Below, in pieces: positions 7,636-15,161 of a DNA stretch of 64,000 nucleotides. The DNA lies in NCBI RefSeq assembly GCF_003259365.1, contig NZ_QLLY01000011.1:124001-188000 (forward strand), given 5' to 3'. Within the stretch, counting starts at the first letter, position 1. Every line of letters starts with the position of its first letter. Source of the DNA: Streptomyces sp. PsTaAH-137 (lineage in GTDB: Bacteria > Actinomycetota > Actinomycetes > Streptomycetales > Streptomycetaceae). The notes under the pieces are model-generated. The model was not told the origin of the DNA, ran no database searches, and worked only from the letters and a program-made list of their open reading frames with translations. Made by a program: the position numbers and the translations under genes.

Positions 7636-9846
7636 ATGCCACGCACTCCGCGCCCCGACTCCGCCTCCGCCGCTCCCCCGCGACCGGGCAACCTCCCGCA
7701 TGAAGTGAACCGTTTCCTCGGCCGGGTCGCCGAACTCGCCGCCCTTCAGGAGGCGCTGACCGCCGTGCGTCTGGTCACGGTCACCGGGGCGGGCGGCGTC
7801 GGCAAGTCCCGGTTCGCCGCGCACGCGGCCGCACTGATCCCGCGGGAGCTGTGCGCCGACGGGGTGTGGCGGGCGGAGCTGGCGGCGGTCCGCAGGCCGG
7901 AGCTGGTGGAGTACGCGCTGGCCGAGGCGCTGGGCCTCACCGACCACACCACCCGGTCCTCGCGCGAGGTCCTGCTCGACCATCTCGCCGAGCGCTCCCT
8001 GGTGCTGATCCTGGACGGGTTCGAGCACCTGGTCGACGCGTGCGCCCTTCTCGTACGGGATCTGCTGCGCGCGGCGCCGGGTCTGCGGGTGATCGCGGTG
8101 GGCCGCCGGCCGCTCGCACTGGACGGCGAGCGGCTGCTGCCGCTGGCGCCCCTGCCGGTCGAGGGCGCGGCGGAGCTGTTCGCCGACCGGGCGGCGGCGC
8201 TGCTGCCCGGCTTCCGGCTGGACGACGGCAACCGGTCCGACGTCCTGGAGGTCTGCCGCCGGCTGGACTGTCTGCCGCTCGCGGTGGAGCTGGCGGTGGG
8301 GCGGCTGCGGGCGCTGTCGCCCGCTCAGCTCGCGGAGCGGCTCGACGACCGGTTCCGGCTGCTCACGGGCGGCGGGCGGGACGCGCTGCCCCGGCACCAG
8401 ACCCTGCGCACGGCCATCGGCTGGAGCCACGAGCTGTGCACGACGCCGGAGCGGCTGCTGTGGGCGCGGCTCTCGGTGTTCGCCGGCTCGTTCGACCTGG
8501 AGGCCGCCGAGTACATCTGCAGCGGCGACGGACTGCACGCGGACGTACTCCTCGACGTGCTCCAGGAACTCATCGCCCAGTCCGTCGTGAGCCGCGAGGA
8601 GGCGCCCGCCGGGGTGCGCTACCGGATGCTGGACACGGTCCGTGCGTACGGCGCCGAGTGGCTGGACAGCGTCGGCGACACCGAGCGGATGCGGCGCAGG
8701 CACCGGGACTGGTACATGGGTCTGGCGACCTGGTGCGAGCTGGACTGGTTCTCCCCGCGGCAGGGCGAGGTGGCGGCCCGGATCGACGGCGAGCTGCCGA
8801 ATCTGCGTGCGGCCATGGAGTTCTGCCTGAACGAGCCGGGTGAGACGCATCTGGGCCAGTACCTGGCGGGCACGCTGTGGTTCTACTGGGCGGGCTGCGG
8901 CCATCTCGCGGAGGGCCGGCACTGGCTGGAGCACAGCATCGAGCTGGACGCCGCGGGTGGCGGGCGCCCCGAGTCCGCGTACCTGGACTCCCGGCTCAAG
9001 GCGCTGTGGGTGCTCGGCTATGTGGCGATCCTCCAGGGCGACACGGTGCCCGCGCTCGCGGCGCTGCAGGAGTGCCGCGACGAGGCGGAGCGCACGGGCA
9101 ACACGACGGCGATCGCCTACGCCGTGCACCGCACCGGCTGCCTGGCGCTGGTCACGGACGACATGTCGCGCGCCGAGCTGCTGCTGCGCGAGTCGCTGAC
9201 CCGCTACCGCGAGATCGGTGAGCTCAACAGCAATGTGCTGATGGGGCAGGTGGAGCTGGCGATGGCGCTGGCCTTCCGGGGCGAGCTGGGGCAGGCCGTC
9301 GCGCTGTGCGAGGACGTGCGGCAGGTGTGCGAGGACCACGGGGAGCGGTGGACCAGGGCCTACGCGCTCTATGTGCTGGCCTACGCGCGGTGGACCGAGG
9401 GCGAGCCGGCCGCCGCCCGGCGGCTCCTGGAGGAGTGCCTGACCATCGACCACGAGTTCCGCGACCTGCTCGGCACGGTGCTGGCCGTGGAGCTGCTGGC
9501 GCTGGTCACAGTGGCGGAGGGGGACGCCGCGGAGGCGGCGGTGCTCCAGGGCGCGGCGGGCCGGATGTGGTCCTCGGTGGGCCTGCGGCTGTTCGGCTCG
9601 GGCCACTACAACGTGCCGCACGAGGTGTGCGAGGCGCGGGCCCGTGAGGCCCTTGGCGATGCCCGTTTCGAGGAACTGACGCGCGCGGGCGGTCTGTTGG
9701 GCCACGACGAGACGGTGGCGCGGGCGCTCGGCGGGGGTTCGCCGAAGGTCACGGTCCCGGCGCCGCGCCCGGCCCGCGCGCTCGCCCCGGAAAAGCGAGA
9801 ACCCGCCGCCTCCCCCACCGCGAACGGCGGGGAGACGACGGGCTGA
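7636..9846 (+). CDS. STAND/NB-ARC-like ATPase regulator with TPR-like C-terminus, no HTH seen
   Basis: A 736-residue protein of the AfsR/LuxR-like ATPase type. A P-loop TVTGAGGVGKS (Gly51-Ser58), a Walker B-like LVLILDGFEHL, and the LPLAVELAVGRL helix form an NB-ARC module over the first 300 residues. The rest (about 380-700) is helical with repeated alanine/leucine pairs, as in tetratricopeptide repeats. Relatives usually carry a LuxR or SARP DNA-binding domain at one end; neither end here shows one, and the C-terminus is a Pro/Ala-rich tail. The start is uncertain: ATG 7636 is preferred, but in-frame GTG 7606 and TTG 7597 lie inside the inverted repeat. It is a single gene, convergent with rpsD. 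Its target and ligand are unknown. Confidence 0.75.
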   Translation: MPRTPRPDSASAAPPRPGNLPHEVNRFLGRVAELAALQEALTAVRLVTVTGAGGVGKSRFAAHAAALIPRELCADGVWRAELAAVRRPELVEYALAEALGLTDHTTRSSREVLLDHLAERSLVLILDGFEHLVDACALLVRDLLRAAPGLRVIAVGRRPLALDGERLLPLAPLPVEGAAELFADRAAALLPGFRLDDGNRSDVLEVCRRLDCLPLAVELAVGRLRALSPAQLAERLDDRFRLLTGGGRDALPRHQTLRTAIGWSHELCTTPERLLWARLSVFAGSFDLEAAEYICSGDGLHADVLLDVLQELIAQSVVSREEAPAGVRYRMLDTVRAYGAEWLDSVGDTERMRRRHRDWYMGLATWCELDWFSPRQGEVAARIDGELPNLRAAMEFCLNEPGETHLGQYLAGTLWFYWAGCGHLAEGRHWLEHSIELDAAGGGRPESAYLDSRLKALWVLGYVAILQGDTVPALAALQECRDEAERTGNTTAIAYAVHRTGCLALVTDDMSRAELLLRESLTRYREIGELNSNVLMGQVELAMALAFRGELGQAVALCEDVRQVCEDHGERWTRAYALYVLAYARWTEGEPAAARRLLEECLTIDHEFRDLLGTVLAVELLALVTVAEGDAAEAAVLQGAAGRMWSSVGLRLFGSGHYNVPHEVCEARAREALGDARFEELTRAGGLLGHDETVARALGGGSPKVTVPAPRPARALAPEKREPAASPTANGGETTG

Positions 9847-9858
9847 AACGCAGGTGAG

Positions 9859-9890
9859 ACTACGTCCGCTGGTCGGTCAGCGGGCGTAGT
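9859..9890. terminator. Hairpin at the convergent 3' ends of the STAND gene and rpsD
   Basis: Arms at 9859-9871 and 9878-9890 pair over 13 positions with one mismatch and a six-base loop. The right arm covers the last codons of rpsD. No T-tract follows, as is common in Streptomyces. It probably terminates one or both convergent transcripts. Confidence 0.55.
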
Positions 9891-10491
9891 ACTCGACGAC
9901 GAGCTGCTCGTCGCAGATCACGGGGATCTCCTTGCGGTTCGGGTCCCGGTCCAGGCGGAAGGCCAGGGCCTTCAGGTTCACCTGGAGGTAACGGGGGGTC
10001 TCGCCCTCGGGGGCGAAGCCACCCTCACGCGCGACCTGGAACAGCGGCTTCTCGCGGCTGCGCTCGCGGACCATCACGACGTCGTCGGGACGGACACGGA
10101 ACGAGGGCTTGTCGACCTTCTGGCCGTTGACCTCGATGTGGCCGTGGACGACCATCTGGCGCGACTGGTAGATCGTGCGGGCGATGCCCGAACGGAGCAG
10201 CAGCGCGTCGAGACGACGCTCCAGCTCGATGACCAGGGCCTCGCCGGTCTTGCCTTCGGCCTTCTTGGCGCGGTCGTAGGCACGGGCCATCTGCTTCTCG
10301 CTGATGTCGTACTGCGCGCGCAGACGCTGCTTCTCGAGCAGACGGACCTTGTAGTCCGAGTTCTGCTTGCGGCCGCGGCCGTGCTCGCCCGGCGGGTAGG
10401 GGCGGGCCTCGAAGTACTTGACGGCCTTCGGGGTCAGCGCGATGCCGAGGGCACGCGACTTCTTGACCTTGGGGCGGGACTGGTTCGCCAT
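9877..10491 (-). CDS. rpsD: 30S ribosomal protein S4 (cysteine-less N-terminus form)
   Basis: Primary 16S rRNA-binding protein of the small subunit body. The 204 residues include the S4 N-terminal domain (RPYPPGEHGRGR) and the S4 RNA-binding fold (RLDALLLRSGIARTIYQSRQ). The zinc-ligand cysteines of the C-plus S4 type are absent from the N-terminus, so this is a C-minus paralogue. In many bacteria rpsD is in the alpha operon with rpsK, rpsM and rpoA. Here it stands alone with 341 bp of untranslated DNA upstream, the arrangement in which autogenous leader control of S4 is known in Firmicutes. Confidence 0.97.
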   Translation of the reverse strand: MANQSRPKVKKSRALGIALTPKAVKYFEARPYPPGEHGRGRKQNSDYKVRLLEKQRLRAQYDISEKQMARAYDRAKKAEGKTGEALVIELERRLDALLLRSGIARTIYQSRQMVVHGHIEVNGQKVDKPSFRVRPDDVVMVRERSREKPLFQVAREGGFAPEGETPRYLQVNLKALAFRLDRDPNRKEIPVICDEQLVVEYYAR

Positions 10492-10711
10492 GAACCAAAC
10501 ACCTCATGTTTCTGATGCGAATACGGCTTCACCAGGGTTTGGGAGGTCGCATCCGCAGCCCGGGAAACCCGTCCATCACGAGGATGGGTGGGCAGCCGCT
10601 CCCGGATACTGGGCACATACGTGCAGCACGCGAGTGGCCCACCGACCTGGTCCCGGAGCCCGGGAGGGTGGTGGGCTGCCCGCGACACCTTCGAAGGTGC
10701 GCGACGCTCCT

Positions 10712-10743
10712 GGATCCCCTGTGCCTCGCGGTTCGGGGGATCC
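10712..10743 (-). ncRNA. Candidate leader stem 2 (rpsD)
   Basis: GGATCCCC (10712-10719) and GGGGATCC (10736-10743) are perfect inverted copies around a 16-base loop. It lies downstream of the GAAA-capped hairpin on the rpsD strand. Functional status is an inference from position. Confidence 0.35.
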
Positions 10744-10751
10744 GGCTGGAT

Positions 10752-10802
10752 GTCCTGCTCTGGTGACGCCCTGTCTCCCTTTCGGGACACCGGGCACAGG
10801 AC
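10752..10802 (-). ncRNA. Candidate structured RNA hairpin with GAAA tetraloop (rpsD leader)
   Basis: On the minus strand a GTCCTG/CAGGAC closing helix (10797-10802 with 10752-10757 on plus) encloses a GCCC/GGGC helix and a TGTCCC-GAAA-GGGAGACA tip, with a two-base bulge. A GNRA loop on a nested three-part helix is typical of a functional RNA rather than a simple terminator. It lies just after a TAGACT hexamer. It could be an S4-binding leader or the terminator of the HNH gene. Confidence 0.45.
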
Positions 10803-10832
10803 ACAGCACTTCGACGAAGTCTACCGGATGGC

Positions 10833-11516
10833 TCAGCGGCAGCTTGCCAGCAGGTCCTGGAGGGCCTTCTTCTCCGGGGCGGTCACCGTCAGCGCGTACT
10901 TGCTCTTGATCCCGGTCCAGCGCCGCCCGTACTCGCACCAGAACGCCTTGTTCGCGGGCTTCCACTTGTCCGGCGTCCTGCTGCTCTTCTCGTAGTTCGC
11001 CGTCTTGTCGGCGGCCAGCAGGACGTCGAGGTCGTTGGCGTACGTGAGGCGCTTCTTCGGTGTCCACGCCCAGGCTCCGGCCCGCCAGGCGGCGCCGAGC
11101 GCGACCACGTGGTCGGTCTGGATCTGGGAGGCCCTGCGGTAGTAGTACGGCAGGCTTTTCCCCGTGTACGGGTCGTGCAGCGTGCCGGAGATCACCACGC
11201 AGCGGTTGCGGTCGCCCTCGCGCAGGTCGTCGAGGTCGCGGCGCAGGACGTCGTCGCGGGTGTCACAGCCGTTGCGCCCGCCCGGGGCGTCCACGTCGTC
11301 GCTCCAGCCGTCGCCGAACTCGCTCCTCTTGTACGTCTGCCAGTTCTTGCCCCAGGCGACGGTGAGGGTGTTGAGCTGGGCCTTTGCCTGCGCCGCGGTG
11401 GGGGGAAATCCCTGGCTCAGGGCTGCCGCGGGTGCCGGCTTCTTCTGCTGCTCGGCACCGCATGCGGCGGCGCCGAGCAGGACGATGCCGGTGGCGACCG
11501 CGGCCCTGATGCGCAT
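10833..11516 (-). CDS. Secreted HNH-type nuclease lipoprotein (GmrSD C-terminal/DUF1524-like)
   Basis: A 227-residue protein with a lipoprotein signal ending in LGAAAC (Cys19), so it is expected to be anchored on the outer face of the membrane. The mature part matches the DUF1524/HNH family: QIQTDHVVALG with the catalytic Asp135-His136, a later NDLDVLLAADKTANYEKS segment, and a paired-cysteine candidate (Cys84, Cys106). Exported members are common in Streptomyces and are thought to be extracellular nucleases. The start ATG 11516 puts the signal peptide at the N-terminus. It is followed on the same strand by rpsD after the leader region. The natural substrate is unknown. Confidence 0.82.
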   Translation of the reverse strand: MRIRAAVATGIVLLGAAACGAEQQKKPAPAAALSQGFPPTAAQAKAQLNTLTVAWGKNWQTYKRSEFGDGWSDDVDAPGGRNGCDTRDDVLRRDLDDLREGDRNRCVVISGTLHDPYTGKSLPYYYRRASQIQTDHVVALGAAWRAGAWAWTPKKRLTYANDLDVLLAADKTANYEKSSRTPDKWKPANKAFWCEYGRRWTGIKSKYALTVTAPEKKALQDLLASCR

Positions 11517-11587
11517 GGGGCGAGCCTAGGCGGGCACGCCCCGGACTGCCCGCCGAGCACACCACCCGGACGACTTCCGCGCCGCTC

Positions 11588-12033
11588 GTCGTGGCTGGCC
11601 GCGCAGTTCCCCGCGCCCCTGAGTCGTACGTCGACTGCGGCCCGGTGGCCGCTTCCCGCGCAGTTCCCCGCGCCCCTAGGTCGTACGTCGACCGACGGCC
11701 GGTGGCCGCTTCTCGCGCAGTTCCCGCGCCCCTGAGGCAGGCGCTTCGCGCCGCCTCCCCTTGAGGCTGCGCTCCGCGCGCCTCCCGTTGGGAGAGACGG
11801 TGGCGCGTCTCTCTTGAAAAGACGGCGGTGGGGCGCCCTCCTGATGAGGCAGCCGTGGCGCGTCCTCCTGATGAGATGCCGCACGAAGTGCGCATCTCAG
11901 GGGCGCGGGGAACTGCGCGACCAGCCACGACGGTGGCGCGCGTGAAAGACAACCCAGGGGCGCGGGGAACGGCGCGACCAGCCACGACGAGTGGCGCGCG
12001 TGGAGGAGTGCCCAGGGGCGCGGGGAACTGCGC
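11588..12033. repeat. Cluster of six copies of an inverted intergenic repeat
   Basis: The 577 bp between the HNH gene and rarA contain no gene but six copies of a core GCGCAGTTCCCCGCGCCCCT. Three are in this orientation (11601-11620, 11658-11677, and 11715-11733 with one C missing). Three are in the opposite one (11899-11918, 11956-11975 with one change, 12014-12033). Around the cores, 11588-11623 and 11896-11931 are inverted copies differing at one of 36 bases. Shorter tandem motifs (GTCGTACGTCGA, TCCTGATGAG) lie between. Similar sequence is common in Streptomyces intergenic DNA; its role is not known to me. Confidence 0.8.
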
Positions 12034-12093
12034 GAGAAGCGGTCACCGGGCCGCGCCCGGGGAACTGGGCGGCACCCCGGGAACGGCGGCGGG

Positions 12094-13455
12094 TCAGGCG
12101 GGGCCGGGCTCGCCGCGCAGGCGTTCTCGGACCCGCTCGACCACGTCGGCATAGCGCGCCTCGGCCCCGTAGCGCGTCGGCTCGTAGTAGCGGCGCCCCG
12201 CGATGGCGTCCGGCGCGTACTGCTGGGCCGCGATGCCCCCGGGGACATCGTGGGGATAGACGTACCCCTGGGCGTGCCCCAGCTTGGCGGCGCCCTTGTA
12301 GTGGCCGTCCCGGAGGTGGGCCGGGACCGGCCCGGCGAGGCCCTTGCGGACGTCCTCCATGGCGGCGCCGATCGCGGTCGTCGCCGCGTTCGACTTGGGG
12401 GCCAGCGCGAGCGCGATCGTCGCGTGGCTCAACGTCAGCGCGGCCTCCGGGAACCCGATCATGGCAACGGCCTGCGCGGCGGCGACCGCGGTGGGCAGGG
12501 CCGTCGGATCGGCGAGCCCGATGTCCTCGCTGGCGGAGATCATCAGCCGCCGGGCGATGAAGCGGGGGTCCTCACCGGCCTCGATCATGCGGGCCAGATA
12601 GTGCAGCGCGGCGTCCACGTCGGAGCCGCGGATGGACTTGATGAGGGCGCTGGCGACGTCGTAGTGCTGGTCGCCGTCACGGTCGTACTTCACGGCCGCG
12701 CGATTGACGGTCTCCTCGACGCTTTCGAGGCTGATGGCGTCCTCGCTCTTGGCGAGGGCGGCCCCGGCGGCGGCCTCCAGCGCGGTGAGCGCCCGCCGGG
12801 CGTCCCCGCCCGCGACGCGCAGCAGGTGCTCCTCGGCGTCCTCGGCGAGGGTCACGGCCCCGCCGAGCCCCCGCTCGTCGGTGAGCGCCCGCGCGAGCAG
12901 CCCGCGCAGGTCGTCGTCGGTCAGCGGCTCCAGGGTGAGGAGCAGGGAGCGGGAGAGCAGCGGCGAGATGATAGAGAAGTACGGGTTCTCCGTGGTCGCC
13001 GCGATCAGCGTCACCCAGCGGTTCTCCACCGCGGGCAGCAGCGAGTCCTGCTGGGCCTTGCTGAAGCGGTGGATCTCGTCGAGGAAGAGGACGGTCTCCT
13101 TGCCGTGTCCGCCCATCGCCCGCCGGGCGCCCTCGATGACGGCCCGGACCTCCTTGACGCCCGCGGTGATCGCGGACAGCTCCACGAACCGCTTGTTCGT
13201 CGCCTTGGAGACGACGTACGCGAGCGTCGTCTTGCCGATGCCAGGCGGCCCCCACAGGATCACCGACGACGCGCCCGCCGGCCCGCCGCCGCCCTCGCCG
13301 ACCAGGCGGCGCAGCGGCGAGCCCGGCTTGAGCAGATGCTGCTGCCCGACGACTTCGTCGAGGGTGCGCGGGCGCATCCGGACGGCCAGGGGGCTCGCGG
13401 AGGGGTCCTTCTCCTGGCGTTCTTCGGCTGCGGCGGTGAAGAGGTCGGGTTCCAC
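12094..13455 (-). CDS. rarA: Replication-associated recombination protein A (MgsA/RarA AAA+ ATPase)
   Basis: A clamp-loader-like AAA+ ATPase acting at stalled replication forks. The protein (453 residues from this start) has Walker A WGPPGIGKTT, Walker B LFLDEIHR, sensor I TTENPYF, the SRSLLLTLEPL arginine-finger region, and the RarA C-terminal tetramerisation segment including HLRDGHYKGA and YVYPHDVPGG. I choose GTG 13453-13455 because AGGG lies eight bases upstream and the protein then starts VEPDLFTAA; an in-frame TTG two codons earlier has poor spacing. It is preceded by the VKOR gene on the same strand and followed by the repeat-rich gap. Confidence 0.94.
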   Translation of the reverse strand: MEPDLFTAAAEERQEKDPSASPLAVRMRPRTLDEVVGQQHLLKPGSPLRRLVGEGGGGPAGASSVILWGPPGIGKTTLAYVVSKATNKRFVELSAITAGVKEVRAVIEGARRAMGGHGKETVLFLDEIHRFSKAQQDSLLPAVENRWVTLIAATTENPYFSIISPLLSRSLLLTLEPLTDDDLRGLLARALTDERGLGGAVTLAEDAEEHLLRVAGGDARRALTALEAAAGAALAKSEDAISLESVEETVNRAAVKYDRDGDQHYDVASALIKSIRGSDVDAALHYLARMIEAGEDPRFIARRLMISASEDIGLADPTALPTAVAAAQAVAMIGFPEAALTLSHATIALALAPKSNAATTAIGAAMEDVRKGLAGPVPAHLRDGHYKGAAKLGHAQGYVYPHDVPGGIAAQQYAPDAIAGRRYYEPTRYGAEARYADVVERVRERLRGEPGPA

Positions 13456-13500
13456 GGACAAAACCCTAAGTCACCGCACTGACAACCCCGCCGGGAGGCG

Positions 13501-14148
13501 TCAGGCCCAGAGCTTTTCGCCCCAGCGCGTGAAGATCAGGACGGCGATGATCCCGATGTGCACGACGGGCAGCGCCCAGGTGAAGTCCTCGAAGAACGTC
13601 TTCAGCCAGCGCGGGGCCGGCAGCAGGTCGTTGCGGACGTTGGACGACGTGACGTACCAGAACATGAGGATCGTGGCGACCCAGGCCAGGCAGCACCACA
13701 GGCACAGCGCGTTGATCCGGTACAGGGACTGGAACTGCAGCCAGGTGACGAAGCCGACGCCGAACAGGCAGCCGACGTTGAACGTCAGCCAGTACCAGCG
13801 CGGGAAGCTCGCCCGCGCGAGCAGGCTCATGCCGACGCAGATCACGACGGCGTAGGCGGCGAGGCCCAGCATCGGGTTCGGGAAGCCGAAGACCGACGCC
13901 TGGTCGCTCTTCATGATGCTGCCGCAGGAGATGACCGGGTTGATGGAGCAGCCCGGGATGAAGCTCGGGTCCTCCAGCAGCTTGAACTTGTCCAGCGTGA
14001 TGACCCAGGCGGCGAGCAGCCCGGCCGCTCCCGTGATCACCAGGAGCAGTCCGAACCCGCGACTGCCGCCGACCGTGCGTGGGGCGCCCGCGGTGTCGAT
14101 GTCGCGGGAGACGCTGTCGCTGTCGCTTGCTGTGGTCGTCTTGCTCAT
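13501..14148 (-). CDS. Vitamin K epoxide reductase family membrane protein
   Basis: A 215-residue VKOR-family protein with about five membrane segments. VKOR homologues reoxidise periplasmic or extracellular thiol oxidases at the expense of quinone, as DsbB does in proteobacteria. The redox cysteines are present: the loop pair Cys67 and Cys75 (GCSINPVISC) and the quinone-side CLWC (Cys149, Cys152), with an extra Cys153. The start ATG at 14146-14148 excludes a non-conserved upstream extension. It is divergent from the ABC/two-component operon and precedes rarA. The partner thiol oxidase is not next to it. Confidence 0.88.
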   Translation of the reverse strand: MSKTTTASDSDSVSRDIDTAGAPRTVGGSRGFGLLLVITGAAGLLAAWVITLDKFKLLEDPSFIPGCSINPVISCGSIMKSDQASVFGFPNPMLGLAAYAVVICVGMSLLARASFPRWYWLTFNVGCLFGVGFVTWLQFQSLYRINALCLWCCLAWVATILMFWYVTSSNVRNDLLPAPRWLKTFFEDFTWALPVVHIGIIAVLIFTRWGEKLWA

Positions 14149-14212
14149 CACGCCGATCCGTATGTGAGAGGTGAGGCCTGCGGGCACGCTCATTCTGCCG
14201 TACGGGCGCGGG

Positions 14213-14243
14213 TGTCCACCGTTCGATGGACATAAGGATGTCC
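14213..14243. promoter_or_regulatory. Overlapping inverted repeats upstream of the ABC exporter operon
   Basis: TGTCCA (14213-14218) and TGGACA (14227-14232) are inverted with eight bases between; GGACAT (14228-14233) and ATGTCC (14238-14243) form a second, overlapping repeat. They lie in the VKOR/ABC divergent gap, about 46-76 bp upstream of the preferred ABC start. A response-regulator site for autoregulation is a reasonable guess. Confidence 0.4.
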
Positions 14244-14288
14244 TCCCGTAGGGCCCGGAACGTGCGGTTCGGCGGGACGCTCGTCGGC

Positions 14289-15161
14289 ATGACCCCACAG
14301 ACAGCGGAACTCGCGGTGGACGTACGGCGGCTGCGCAAGCAGTACGGCGACGTGACCGCCGTCGACGGCATCGACCTGACGATCCGGACCGGCGAGGTCT
14401 TCGGCCTGCTCGGGCCGAACGGCGCGGGCAAGTCGACGACGGTGGAGATCCTCCAGGGCAACCGGGCCCGGGACGGCGGAGAAGTGACCGTGCTCGGCGC
14501 GGACCCGGGCAGCGCGGGCCGCGCCTGGCGGTCCCGGGTCGGCATCGTCTGGCAGGACGAGTCGGCGCCCGCGGAGCTGACGGTGCGCGAGACCGTACGG
14601 CATTTCGCGCACTACTACCCGAGACCGCGCGACCCGGACCGGGTCATCGAGATGGTGGGCCTGGAGAAGAAGGCGAACGCCCGGATCAAGGCGCTCTCGG
14701 GCGGGCAGCGGCGCCGCCTCGACGTGGCGCTCGGCGTGATCGGCGATCCGGAGCTGCTGCTCCTGGACGAGCCGACGACCGGGTTCGACCCGGCGGCCCG
14801 GCGTCAGTTCTGGGAGCTGATCCGGATGCTCGCCGCCGAGGGCACCACGATCCTGCTGACCACCCACTACCTCCAGGAGGCCGAGGCGCTCGCGCAGCGG
14901 CTCGCGGTGATCGCGTCCGGCCGGGTCGTCGCGGAGGGCGCCCCCGCCGAGCTGCGCGACCGCTACGGCAGCCGCGCCACCGTGGAGTGGACCGAGCCCG
15001 ACGGCACTGCGCGCAGCGAGCGCACGGACACCCCCACCCGCACGGTCGCCGAGCTCACGCGGCGCTTCGACGGCGAGATCCCCGGCCTGCGGGTCGGCCG
15101 CCCGACGCTGGAGGACGTGTACCTCCGCCTCACCGGACAGGAACAGGAGACGACCCGATGA
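14289..15161 (+). CDS. ABC transporter ATP-binding protein (drug-export type)
   Basis: Nucleotide-binding subunit, about 290 residues. Walker A GPNGAGKST, Q-loop region VWQDESAP, signature LSGGQRRRLD, Walker B LLLLDEPT and the H-loop TTHYLQEAE are all intact. The C-terminal extension after the ATPase domain is typical of the DrrA/CcmA-like export group. I prefer ATG 14289 because the protein begins MTPQTAELAVDVRRL; two earlier in-frame ATGs (14226, 14238) overlap the inverted repeats. Its stop overlaps the permease start (ATGA). It works with the next gene, and export of an antibiotic or lipid-like substrate is likely but unproven. Confidence 0.92.
   Translation: MTPQTAELAVDVRRLRKQYGDVTAVDGIDLTIRTGEVFGLLGPNGAGKSTTVEILQGNRARDGGEVTVLGADPGSAGRAWRSRVGIVWQDESAPAELTVRETVRHFAHYYPRPRDPDRVIEMVGLEKKANARIKALSGGQRRRLDVALGVIGDPELLLLDEPTTGFDPAARRQFWELIRMLAAEGTTILLTTHYLQEAEALAQRLAVIASGRVVAEGAPAELRDRYGSRATVEWTEPDGTARSERTDTPTRTVAELTRRFDGEIPGLRVGRPTLEDVYLRLTGQEQETTR

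Larger units (their letters stand above)
10492..10832 (-). promoter_or_regulatory. Long rpsD leader region
   Basis: These 341 bases carry no convincing gene. Read on the rpsD strand, a TAGACT -10-like hexamer (10818-10823 on plus) is followed within about 15 bases by a compact GAAA-capped hairpin (10752-10802) and a second stem (10712-10743), then about 220 bases to the rpsD start. No good -35 was seen. The arrangement suggests a transcript starting near 10811 with a structured 5' leader of about 320 nt. The alternative is that the hairpins terminate the upstream HNH gene and a closer promoter was missed. Confidence 0.45.

Noticed and set aside
10492..10832. c-di-AMP (ydaO) riboswitch
   Set aside because: The conserved ydaO core sequences are absent and the downstream gene is ribosomal, not a cell-wall hydrolase.
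11588..12033. CRISPR array
   Set aside because: Repeats are of mixed orientation with irregular, related spacing and no cas genes.
13456..13461. TTG start for rarA two codons upstream
   Set aside because: The AGGG is too close to the TTG; spacing fits the GTG at 13453-13455.
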